Assembly (NCBI GenBank): GCA_001778355.1
Contig: MFGS01000007.1
Span: forward strand, 1-7,205
DNA length: 7,205 nucleotides
Direction: 5' to 3'
From: Candidatus Firestonebacteria bacterium RIFOXYA2_FULL_40_8
GTDB lineage: Bacteria > Oederibacteriota > D2-FULL-39-29
Part shown: positions 1 through 5,833 of the stretch, piece by piece
How positions within the stretch are numbered: the first letter of the stretch is position 1
Layout of the letters: every line of letters begins with the position of its first letter
The notes under the pieces: generated by a model
What the model was told of the DNA's origin: nothing
Seen by the model: the letters and a program-made list of their open reading frames with translations, nothing else
The model's database searches: none
Made by a program: the position numbers and the translations under genes

Positions 1-1262
1 TTCACAAATACTTTTTTAACCGTGCACTTGTAATCCTTTCCGGATTTCTTAATATCCATAACCACGATATCCGCACTCTTTCCTTTCTCCAGCGTGCCAA
101 TCTCTTTATCAAAACCATAAAGGCGGGCGGGATTTAAAGACATTGCTTTGCTTGTTTCCATAAGTGCTTTTTCGAGCGTAATAGGATTTTCAAAAAGCGG
201 GCCCGTAAGATAACCGGAGATGTTTTTCGTGTAAATATTAAGGAAGTTCTGGAAAGCTTTATCCATGGTCAGCATACTTCCAAAGAGAGTGCTTTTCGAA
301 CCTTTAAGTTTTAGGACATCTTTCCCCACCGCGCAGATCTTTCCGCCCATTTCAAACTCTTTAATGCCTTTTGCGCACCCGACCGGGAACATTGCATCGG
401 TTACACCTATCACTTTGGAACCAAAATTCTTAAGGAAAGAAGAAACCCACTTTGGATTAATATGATAATAATCGCAGATGATCTCAGCATATATCTTATC
501 TCTAAGGAAAAAGGCCGCGTCAAGAATACCCCCGCCTTTGAAGTTCTGGCTCATAGGCCCATTACCAAAATGGATAAGTACTTTTACTCCCGCGTTATAA
601 GCGCGCATGAACTCTTCATATGTAGCGCCGCTATGCCCTACACCGGGAACTACATTATTTTTAACCAGATGTTTTATCAGTTTTATCGCAGAATTACCCC
701 ATTCCGGAGCCACGAGAACCCTTTTTATGGTTCCGCCGGAAACTTTCATCAGCCGGTCAAAGAGTTTAATATCCGGTTCTTTTAAATATTTTAAACTTTG
801 CGCGCCTGCATACGCAGGGTCTTTTATGAACACCCCTTCTATGTCTTCCCCGAGAAGTTTTGCCCCGCCCGCGTAGTTATTCACAAAATAACCGGCATAC
901 TTCATATATTTACTGATATTTTCTTCGCTGTTCGTGCCGGTACTCAAGATCATAGAAGTGGTCCCGAACTTTGCATGAGTCCGAAGTATTGTTTCTATAC
1001 CTTTAGCGTAATCCTCTTCCTTTGCCGTAAACGCATTCTTTTTAAGATCAAAACGGGCATTTGAAGAGTCATACCCGCCTCCCCCGTGAATATGCGTATC
1101 AAAAAACCCCGGAAGGACATAAGCGCCTTTAGCGTCCTCTAGATAGTCAGCATCAATTTTGCCGGAAACGATCTTGACTATCTTGTTGTTATCGATGAGA
1201 AGGGAACCTTTCTTGATGCCGGCTGGAGTAACGAGTTTCGCATTAATGATTGAAGTAAGCAT
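1..1262 (-). CDS. nagA: N-acetylglucosamine-6-phosphate deacetylase-like amidohydrolase, 3' end cut by window edge
   Basis: I read this frame by hand: 420 codons are open from the ATG at 1262 to the left edge without a stop. NagA removes acetate from GlcNAc-6-phosphate in the cytoplasm, giving glucosamine-6-phosphate for glycolysis or wall synthesis. The N-terminus has the beta-sandwich strand followed by LPGFFDTHIHGGGG (H57, H59). The metal and catalytic residues of the family are present: E142, H210 in GHSGATYEE, H231, H267, and the catalytic D289 in VTDAM, corresponding to E131, H195, H216, H251 and D273 of E. coli NagA. The end (GTLEKGKSADIVVMD, then KKVFV) is typical of the amidohydrolase C-terminus, so only a few residues should be missing. 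The start is supported by GGAGAAGG with GGAG seven bases from the ATG. Oddities: the usual HLEGP reads DIEGV, HxxNAM reads HFGNGPM, and the HREPG segment is lost. A related deacetylase with another substrate is possible. Confidence 0.85.
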   Translation of the reverse strand, partial: MLTSIINAKLVTPAGIKKGSLLIDNNKIVKIVSGKIDADYLEDAKGAYVLPGFFDTHIHGGGGYDSSNARFDLKKNAFTAKEEDYAKGIETILRTHAKFGTTSMILSTGTNSEENISKYMKYAGYFVNNYAGGAKLLGEDIEGVFIKDPAYAGAQSLKYLKEPDIKLFDRLMKVSGGTIKRVLVAPEWGNSAIKLIKHLVKNNVVPGVGHSGATYEEFMRAYNAGVKVLIHFGNGPMSQNFKGGGILDAAFFLRDKIYAEIICDYYHINPKWVSSFLKNFGSKVIGVTDAMFPVGCAKGIKEFEMGGKICAVGKDVLKLKGSKSTLFGSMLTMDKAFQNFLNIYTKNISGYLTGPLFENPITLEKALMETSKAMSLNPARLYGFDKEIGTLEKGKSADIVVMDIKKSGKDYKCTVKKVFV

Positions 1263-1326
1263 GGACCTTCTCCATTTATAAGTATTTTCTTATGCAGAGC
1301 GAATCTTTTTTTTAATAATGCTCAAC

Positions 1327-1362
1327 AGTTTGTAAGGTTTTTAAGGTTCATAAAGTTTGTAA
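1327..1362. repeat. Four tandem 9-base units
   Basis: Read on the plus strand, the units are AGTTTGTAA, GGTTTTTAA, GGTTCATAA and AGTTTGTAA, with consensus RGTTYNTAA. The first and fourth are identical and each is followed by G, giving a 10-base direct repeat 27 bases apart. The array sits in the presumed leader of nagA, 65 bases before its start codon. Function unknown; a degenerate intergenic repeat family is the simplest reading. Confidence 0.7.
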
Positions 1363-1425
1363 GCAAAGCTTTTCTCGATAAGTAATATATATCCAAAACG
1401 AGATAAAGTTATTTTCAAAGGTGGT

Positions 1426-1431
1426 ATTATA
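1426..1431 (-). promoter_or_regulatory. Possible -10 box (TATAAT) for nagA
   Basis: A perfect TATAAT lies on the minus strand about 165 bases before the nagA start. No -35 box is found at 16-18 bases upstream (the sequence there is GAGGCT-like), and in AT-rich DNA such a hexamer arises by chance. If used, it would give a leader of roughly 155 bases that contains the 9-base repeat array. Confidence 0.2.
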
Positions 1432-1466
1432 TACATTATTCTTCTCCGAGCCTCAGCTTCTTCGGC

Positions 1467-1494
1467 TTTTTCCGTCCTCTGACTTCCGGCTTCC
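1467..1494. repeat. Four degenerate 7-base units in a pyrimidine-rich tract
   Basis: Plus-strand units are TTTTTCC, GTCCTCT, GACTTCC and GGCTTCC; on the minus strand they read as variations of GGAAGCC. The match between units is loose, so the phasing is less certain than in the 8- and 9-base arrays. The tract belongs to a longer pyrimidine-rich stretch (1441-1560) downstream of the acetyltransferase stop. Confidence 0.4.
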
Positions 1495-1522
1495 GTTCTC
1501 AATCTCTTTCGTACTTGCTAAA

Positions 1523-1554
1523 CCTCCAACCATCTAACCATCCAACCCTCTATC
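1523..1554. repeat. Four tandem 8-base units running across the acetyltransferase stop codon
   Basis: On the minus strand the units are GATAGAGG, GTTGGATG, GTTAGATG and GTTGGAGG, consensus GTTRGAKG. In the acetyltransferase frame the first two units and the start of the third encode the last six residues, DRGLDG, and the third unit provides the TAG stop. The remaining units lie in the spacer. The array therefore forms the protein's C-terminus. Confidence 0.75.
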
Positions 1555-2019
1555 TCCCAAATCCATTACCAAATGTACTTGTTTCCCGGCTTCGTCGAAA
1601 CCGAGTTTTTTGTAAAGTTCGTACGCTTTGGGGTTATCTTCCAGCACTTCTATTCTGGCTATTTTCATGCCGTTGGTCTTGAAAAGTTTTAGCGAGTGTT
1701 TTAAAAGGCGGGTGCCGAAGCCGGCGCCCTGGTAGTCAGGATGGATTGCCAGAGTGTGGACCTTCCCCACGGAAAATCTCTTATCCATAGAGGTTGTTAT
1801 AAATCCGGCTATCTTCTTTTCGAACTCCATTACGTATACCCCGGTAGGATAATGTTCAACTTCCCTCATAATATCCACAGCCTTTCTTTCCCACCAGTCA
1901 AACCCGATGACCTTCCCGAATTTATCCTCAATCCGCTTATCAATAGACCCTACGGCGAAGGAATCACGGAGGATCTCAACCAGAGTAACGTATTCTTCTT
2001 TTTTACAGAGTCGTATCAT
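1534..2019 (-). CDS. GNAT-family N-acetyltransferase
   Basis: This 161-residue protein is a single GNAT domain that transfers an acetyl group from acetyl-CoA to an amine; the acceptor cannot be told from sequence. The acetyl-CoA binding motif A is clear at about residues 86-105, with VHTLAIHPDYQGAGFGTRLL containing the Q/R-x-x-G-x-G/A loop (Q97 to G102). Motif B follows at 121-141 (ARIEVLEDNPKAYELYKKLGF), where N129, A132 and Y136 match the usual ENxxAxxxY pattern. Length and order resemble RimI-like acetyltransferases, but the substrate region, including the paired tryptophans at 42-43, does not identify RimI. The start MIRLCKKEEY is typical of the family; an in-frame TAA twelve bases upstream excludes a longer protein. 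The last six residues come from a tandem repeat, so the ancestral protein probably ended near VMDL. It is the last gene of the apparent four-gene run, 35 bases after the zinc-ribbon gene. Confidence 0.88.
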   Translation of the reverse strand: MIRLCKKEEYVTLVEILRDSFAVGSIDKRIEDKFGKVIGFDWWERKAVDIMREVEHYPTGVYVMEFEKKIAGFITTSMDKRFSVGKVHTLAIHPDYQGAGFGTRLLKHSLKLFKTNGMKIARIEVLEDNPKAYELYKKLGFDEAGKQVHLVMDLGDRGLDG

Positions 2020-2037
2020 AATTAGATTTTACCAGAA

Positions 2038-2043
2038 CCTCCT
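2038..2043 (-). promoter_or_regulatory. Strong Shine-Dalgarno far from its start codon
   Basis: AAGGAGGTT on the minus strand contains a full AGGAGG, but 18 bases separate it from the acetyltransferase ATG at 2019, against the usual 5-9. A TAA in the acetyltransferase frame lies between the two, so no upstream in-frame start can use it. Either the long spacing is tolerated through folding of the gap, or the match is unrelated to this gene. Confidence 0.4.
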
Positions 2044-2054
2044 TACTCGTTCAA

Positions 2055-2510
2055 TTACTTAGTTTCTATTATAGATGCTACCGGTTTAACTTTCTGAAGA
2101 GATGCATATTTCATGAAAAGTACGGCAAAAGGGAACCAGAACATATACGGTACTAGAATTATTGCACTTAAAAGTAGAGAAATAGCGATACTATATCCCA
2201 ATCTATTTGCAAACCATACAATCAAAAACATTGAAAAGAATCTCTCTAAATATCCCACTGAAATCATCAATGCCGGAGAGTCCATCCCTGTTTTCTTTAA
2301 TATTGCTGTCAAAACTATTCCAATTACCGGTACCATAAATATGGTAATACAAAATATTATAAATTTTCGCTGTCTTTCTTCGCGAACAGCTTTTTTGGAA
2401 GGGTCTTCTTCAATTAATGCGGTAGTTTCATCTTCCCCAAAACGATACAAACATGAGCAATATTCCGCATCGTTCGGGTTTTCTTTATTGCACTTAGGAC
2501 AATCTTTCAC
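2055..2510 (-). CDS. Zinc-ribbon membrane protein of unknown function
   Basis: I do not recognise a named family. From the preferred GTG start at 2510 it is 151 residues: VKDCPKCNKENPNDAEYC opens a short zinc ribbon with C4, C7, C18 and C20, followed by a charged linker (about 24-49). Hydrophobic segments then lie at about 50-71, 79-101 and 106-133, the last possibly two passes, and the end is a short polar tail. Zinc ribbons of this kind normally start with the first CPxC a few residues in, which favours the GTG; AGGGGA lies just upstream, though only four bases away. A TTG at 2558 would add 16 residues and overlap the preceding gene by 23 bases. The second metal half is C-x-C instead of the common C-x2-C, a missing residue. 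The gene follows another membrane protein by 25 bases, so both are probably made together; the ribbon would face the cytoplasm. A role in sensing or assembly is speculation. Confidence 0.75.
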   Translation of the reverse strand: MKDCPKCNKENPNDAEYCSCLYRFGEDETTALIEEDPSKKAVREERQRKFIIFCITIFMVPVIGIVLTAILKKTGMDSPALMISVGYLERFFSMFLIVWFANRLGYSIAISLLLSAIILVPYMFWFPFAVLFMKYASLQKVKPVASIIETK

Positions 2511-2535
2511 ATTTCCCCTATTTTTAGAAAATATT

Positions 2536-3150
2536 TTAAACTGCTTTTTTCGCAACAATTTGAGCTGTTATTCTCCAGGCAAACCACGTTATTGCGATAC
2601 TTTTTGGCAGCAGGCTTAAGTAAACTCCAAAATAAGAAACTGTTTCTAAGATTTCTTTGGGTTGAGATAACCATCCTATTCCGCTGTGGTATATAGATTT
2701 GAACATTGCTAAAAATGATATTCCTGTTACTAAAATAGCTGATGCTAAAATTGGAACATACGACTCGGATTTACAGCGTAAAGCAAGCATAACTCCACAC
2801 ACAAAGAATCCGACATAATATGGGTAAAGATTCATTATGTAGCTAGGTGACGGTATTAAGAAATATACAAACATATATGCGGCTATAAGCAAAATTGTAG
2901 CAATCGTCTTTTTATCTTTTATAGAGCCGGTATATATTTTCTTGAATTCTTCCTTGGATATATTATATTTTGTTTCTTTTAAAATCTTTATTATTATTGC
3001 CCCAACTATTGAGATAATAATAGCGGTCCACAAAAAATAAATATAAAACGACACAATATTGCCATGCCCGCTAAACCCAATAATAATAATATTATTTATT
3101 AAGATATTAACAGCTATTAATATCCCTACAAATACAATTGTACCTTTCAT
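2536..3150 (-). CDS. Multi-pass membrane protein of unknown function
   Basis: This 204-residue protein has about six hydrophobic segments, near residues 4-26, 33-56, 81-100, 108-125, 131-150 and 170-193, with a basic and acidic loop at 57-80. No catalytic motif, transporter signature or cysteine pattern stands out, so no function is offered. The start is well supported: GGAG lies eight bases before the ATG. The gene begins 48 bases after the GH78 stop and ends 25 bases before the preferred start of the zinc-ribbon gene, so co-transcription is likely. It is clearly more AT-rich than the flanking enzymes (bases 3061-3120 contain 16 G or C out of 60) and rich in isoleucine. The last hydrophobic segment ends in ITWFAWRI, which resembles IVWFANRL in the neighbouring zinc-ribbon protein; the two may share an ancestral segment, though the similarity is short. 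Confidence 0.75.
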   Translation of the reverse strand: MKGTIVFVGILIAVNILINNIIIIGFSGHGNIVSFYIYFLWTAIIISIVGAIIIKILKETKYNISKEEFKKIYTGSIKDKKTIATILLIAAYMFVYFLIPSPSYIMNLYPYYVGFFVCGVMLALRCKSESYVPILASAILVTGISFLAMFKSIYHSGIGWLSQPKEILETVSYFGVYLSLLPKSIAITWFAWRITAQIVAKKAV

Positions 3151-3193
3151 TTAAAACTCTCCGGCTAAAATAGCAAATTTACTACCTTGACCT

Positions 3194-3207
3194 AATATTT
3201 AAATATT
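3194..3207. repeat. 14-base AT-only palindrome over the GH78 stop codon
   Basis: AATATTTAAATATT is a perfect dyad with no loop; the TAA stop of the GH78 gene lies inside it. It contains no GC pair and is not followed by a U-run, so it is unlikely to be a terminator. It may be chance in AT-rich DNA. Confidence 0.4.
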
Positions 3208-5571
3208 CCTCTTTGGAAATTTCACGCACTTTACGCCTTCGGGACAATCTAAGCTGTACTCCAGCTTGCCGTTTTCATTTCTTTTCCATTCTGCTGTTAT
3301 ATTTCCGTATGGCGTTGGAACTATACCTCTTGCCCATTTTACACCTTTTACCGGTTTCGGGTCAAACTCAATATTTTTCCAGGCGGTTCCGGTGCATTTA
3401 ACACCGAGAATGTATTTTGAAAGGTGCATTACGGGATGTGCGCTCCAGGCGTGGCATACCGACCAGGGCTGGTCTAATGCGCCCCAGATTTCCCAGAATG
3501 TGGTAGCGCCTCTTTTTATCATGCCGCCCCAGCCTTTTTTAATGAGATTTACCGCTAATCCCTGTTCGCCTATCTTAAATAACGCTTGAAGCACATAGCT
3601 GGCGAAATAACTGCTGGCGCGGGGCATTTTCTTTGTGGATTTCTTTAAGAAAGAGTCCTTAATAACTTTTTTTGTACCTGCCCCAATGGGAAGATTCGCA
3701 AGGCAGGCAAGAGTATTTGCGTGCTGGCTCACCTGTACCGTTTTTTTCTTTTTCAGGTCAAACGCTTCGTACCATAGACCTTTTTTCCTGTCGTAAAAAG
3801 TTTTAAGGAGAGCTGCTTTTAATTTCTTCTCGCGTTTTGCGTAAACAGCCGGACTTTTGCCGGATAATTTAGCTATCTTTTGCATGGAGCGAAGAGCAAT
3901 AAGATACCAGAGATTATATGAGGCGCAAATGCCGGACTTGTCTATAGGCGCCCAGTCTACAAAGAGCCAGTACCCATCCGGGTTACCCAGCATTCCGTAT
4001 TCTTTAATAAGGTTCTTTTCGAACCATTCAAGGTTTTTTACCGCTGAAGGATATATTTCTTTTAGTATTTCCACATCTCCCGTGTAATCATAAAACTTCT
4101 CGGCGGCAAGAAGCCACGTAAAATTATAATCGGGAAGGATGAACTGATGCTGGTCGGTCGGGAAAGCGCCGTACATAATACCGTTTGAAAGCTGGCTCTG
4201 CGCGCACTGGCGAAGCATTCGCTTCATCAGAGGCTTGTCGGCGAAGGAGTAAAAATTAACTTCTTCTTCAACGAGAGCATCGCCCATCCACTGCCCCTGC
4301 TCGCGGTCCGGGCAGTCTACATACGAGTCCAGCATGCAGCACCGGAGGGTCCACTCACCCGTCTTCCATATATAATTAAGCTCGCTGTCACTGCATTCGA
4401 ACTTCCCCGTAGGTTTCACCGGGTAAGCGACAAAATTAAAATCTATTTTTTCTATTTTTATAGGTTTGTTAATATTTCTGAAAACCAGGGTCAGATATCT
4501 GGCGCCTTTAAAGTGGAAAGTTTCGAACTCCTGCGCCCCCTTCCCGCATATGTATCTGTCAAAAAACAATGCCCGGGAATAATCTTTCCAGTTCTTAAAT
4601 ATATAAAACGGTTCTTTCGGAGAGCGCGCGGTGTAATAAAAGTCTATGTACTCTCCGCCTAGAGCTTTGATCTTTAAACGGGGACAGCCGACGGAAATCT
4701 TTCCAAGGTCGAGAACAACGGAATAAAAAGTGTCTTTGGGGGTCTTTTCTACATCAAGAGCTGTGATATTTCCAAAATTATCTTTTATTGTCTTAACTTT
4801 TCCTTCCTTGACAACTTTTCTTTTTTCACCGATAAATATATCTCTTAGTTTGGTATTGTCTTTCCACTCGAGATGGTTTTTCCCTGCAAAGAACGCTGTT
4901 GAAGATTTAAAATTTACAATGTTTTCCGAAAGAAGAGGCATCGCCCGCTCTTCCATATTAGTCCAGGGGGGAACTCCTGCAGGTCCGAGTATCTCGGTAC
5001 TGAACCATTTTTTGTCATTATACTCCGGGAGTGTCCAGGAACTTTCATCTTTCTCGGCTATAAATATCTCCTGGAAAAAAAGATGGTTGGAAAGGCGTTT
5101 TCCTTCTCTCGTCCTTGCGGGATCTGTTATAACTTTCCAGGTAGTGTCAGAATCAACACGCTGTTTTTTACCGTTTTGAAATGTAATCTCACCGTCCACG
5201 ATAATTCCGGCGCGATGTCTCCAGATGCTTGAAGTGGTGGAAATACCGGAAACAGAAAGAAGCACTGCAAAAGAGTTCTTTCCGGGTTTTAAATATTTCT
5301 TAATATCTATTCTGTCATAAGGCTGATACTCAGGGTATCCTTTGGCAGGTCCGCGGGCAACATACACTCCGTTTATCCAGAGTTTATATCTCGTCTCTCC
5401 GCTGATTTTTATTTCGGCTTTTATTACCTCATCTGAACTTAAAATATAGGTTTTACGGAATCTTCTCCAGGCGTTCAAATAATCATATGAATGACCCTGC
5501 TCATACGCAAAATAAATCCATTTGCCCTGCCAACTGCTTAAATCTTCAACAGCAATACCAAGCTTTTTCAC
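3199..5571 (-). CDS. Glycoside hydrolase family 78 (alpha-L-rhamnosidase-like) enzyme, cytoplasmic
   Basis: GH78 enzymes release alpha-L-rhamnose from glycans and plant glycosides with inversion. From the GTG at 5571 this protein has 790 residues. At about 37-108 is the N-terminal beta-sandwich (Bac_rhamnosid_N type), with FRKTYIL, YKLWINGVYVARGP and KPGKNSF. The (alpha/alpha)6 catalytic domain spans about 390-730. It holds DCPDREQGQWMGD at 419-431, placing the presumed general acid at E424 with D419, W428 and D431 conserved, VDW around D539, SQHANTLA near 615-622, and GATTFWEIW at 688-696 with E694 as the presumed base. A C-terminal beta domain follows (about 732-787). No signal peptide is seen, so the substrate must be imported. 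The GTG has AGGGGA five bases upstream. The ATG at 5610 would add 13 residues but lacks a Shine-Dalgarno and lies between the -10 box and the expected transcription start. Exact sugar specificity is open, since this REQ-type subgroup is diverse. Confidence 0.88.
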   Translation of the reverse strand: MKKLGIAVEDLSSWQGKWIYFAYEQGHSYDYLNAWRRFRKTYILSSDEVIKAEIKISGETRYKLWINGVYVARGPAKGYPEYQPYDRIDIKKYLKPGKNSFAVLLSVSGISTTSSIWRHRAGIIVDGEITFQNGKKQRVDSDTTWKVITDPARTREGKRLSNHLFFQEIFIAEKDESSWTLPEYNDKKWFSTEILGPAGVPPWTNMEERAMPLLSENIVNFKSSTAFFAGKNHLEWKDNTKLRDIFIGEKRKVVKEGKVKTIKDNFGNITALDVEKTPKDTFYSVVLDLGKISVGCPRLKIKALGGEYIDFYYTARSPKEPFYIFKNWKDYSRALFFDRYICGKGAQEFETFHFKGARYLTLVFRNINKPIKIEKIDFNFVAYPVKPTGKFECSDSELNYIWKTGEWTLRCCMLDSYVDCPDREQGQWMGDALVEEEVNFYSFADKPLMKRMLRQCAQSQLSNGIMYGAFPTDQHQFILPDYNFTWLLAAEKFYDYTGDVEILKEIYPSAVKNLEWFEKNLIKEYGMLGNPDGYWLFVDWAPIDKSGICASYNLWYLIALRSMQKIAKLSGKSPAVYAKREKKLKAALLKTFYDRKKGLWYEAFDLKKKKTVQVSQHANTLACLANLPIGAGTKKVIKDSFLKKSTKKMPRASSYFASYVLQALFKIGEQGLAVNLIKKGWGGMIKRGATTFWEIWGALDQPWSVCHAWSAHPVMHLSKYILGVKCTGTAWKNIEFDPKPVKGVKWARGIVPTPYGNITAEWKRNENGKLEYSLDCPEGVKCVKFPKRNI

Positions 5572-5612
5572 TTTAATCCCCTTTTTAATCCCGCTGTAAA
5601 TGCCATGCATAT

Positions 5613-5641
5613 ATAATATTCTATGCGCAATAATAATTCAA
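5613..5641 (-). promoter_or_regulatory. Sigma-70-type promoter of the GH78 gene
   Basis: On the minus strand TTGAAT (5641-5636) and TATTAT (5618-5613) are separated by exactly 17 bases; they match the consensus at 4 and 5 of 6 positions. Transcription should start near 5604-5606. This is downstream of the ATG at 5610 and leaves a leader of about 35 bases before the GTG at 5571, which agrees with the GTG being the true start. Confidence 0.6.
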
Positions 5642-5643
5642 CC

Positions 5644-5666
5644 TTTTACTAACGCCCTAAGTAAAA
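5644..5666. promoter_or_regulatory. 23-base imperfect dyad, candidate operator
   Basis: Arms TTTTACT (5644-5650) and AGTAAAA (5660-5666) are perfect inverted repeats around a 9-base centre. Counting the centre, 9 of 11 symmetric positions pair. The dyad begins two bases upstream of the GH78 -35 box, and its midpoint is near -49 from the predicted transcription start, a place where activators or repressors often bind. No regulator gene is in the window, so the protein is unknown. Confidence 0.45.
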
Positions 5667-5693
5667 AGTGAATTTGAAGAGGATTTCGGGCTT

Positions 5694-5731
5694 GATTCCA
5701 CAGATTGCAAAGCTATCGGATTCCACGGATT
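5694..5731. repeat. Two 13-base direct repeats, 25 bases apart
   Basis: GATTCCACAGATT (5694-5706) and GATTCCACGGATT (5719-5731) differ at one base. They lie in the middle of the divergent spacer between the GH78 and transporter promoters. Similar CCACRGATT words occur as scattered intergenic repeats in many bacterial genomes, from general familiarity; a tandem binding site for a regulator is the alternative. Confidence 0.6.
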
Positions 5732-5804
5732 ATTTGGCAATTTTCAAGCTTTTAATTGGATTTTTCTGCCTTTTTAGAGATCCTCTTTACCAAACACCTG
5801 GATT

Positions 5805-5833
5805 TTGACCGTAAAACATGATAATAATAGTAT
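5805..5833 (+). promoter_or_regulatory. Possible promoter of the MFS transporter gene
   Basis: TTGACC (5805-5810) and TAGTAT (5828-5833) are 17 bases apart, but the -10 match is only 4 of 6 and it abuts the start codon, which would put the transcription start inside the gene. AATAAT (5823-5828) is a better -10 and would start the transcript at or next to the ATG, but its -35 spacing is poor. Both readings imply little or no leader. Confidence 0.3.

Larger units (their letters stand above)
1263..1533. other. Repeat-rich spacer between the acetyltransferase and nagA genes
   Basis: No credible reading frame was found on either strand. The half next to nagA is AT-rich and would hold its leader. 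The half next to the acetyltransferase is strongly biased: of bases 1441-1560, 88 of 120 are pyrimidines on the plus strand by my count. Three separate tandem arrays of short degenerate units lie in or across it (listed separately). No clear intrinsic terminator was seen after the acetyltransferase stop, so transcription could continue into nagA, although the 271-base gap makes an own promoter likely. Confidence 0.7.

Noticed and set aside
265..1064. Several plus-strand open frames of 66-107 codons
   Set aside because: They overlap each other and lie antisense to the NagA-like gene, which has clear family motifs over the same span; their translations show no domain-like pattern.
1449..1472. 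Possible plus-strand terminator: AGCC, 11-base loop, GGCT followed by a T-run
   Set aside because: The stem is only four base pairs, there is no plus-strand gene upstream, and the T-run is part of the pyrimidine-rich repeat tract.
1327..1554. CRISPR array
   Set aside because: The repeats are 7-9 bases long, directly abutting and degenerate, without unique spacers of constant length or any cas gene nearby.
2556..2558. TTG as start of the zinc-ribbon gene
   Set aside because: It would overlap the preceding gene by 23 bases and put 16 unconserved-looking residues before the zinc ribbon; GGAG is 14 bases away. It cannot be fully excluded.
2113..2619. Plus-strand open frame of 168 codons
   Set aside because: It is antisense to the zinc-ribbon gene and the end of the six-helix gene. 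The minus-strand products have zinc-ribbon cysteines and membrane segments, while the plus frame reads as low-quality mixed sequence.
4730..5179. Plus-strand open frame of 149 codons
   Set aside because: It lies entirely within the GH78 gene on the opposite strand, has no ribosome-binding site and no recognisable family.
5608..5610. ATG as start of the GH78 gene
   Set aside because: It lies before the predicted transcription start, has no Shine-Dalgarno, and the 13 extra residues look unlike the family N-terminus; the GTG at 5571 fits better.
5738..5758. CAATT and AATTG arms around AAGCTT in the divergent spacer
   Set aside because: The inner AAGCTT is off-centre relative to the outer arms, so the dyad is not continuous, and such AT-rich matches are common by chance.
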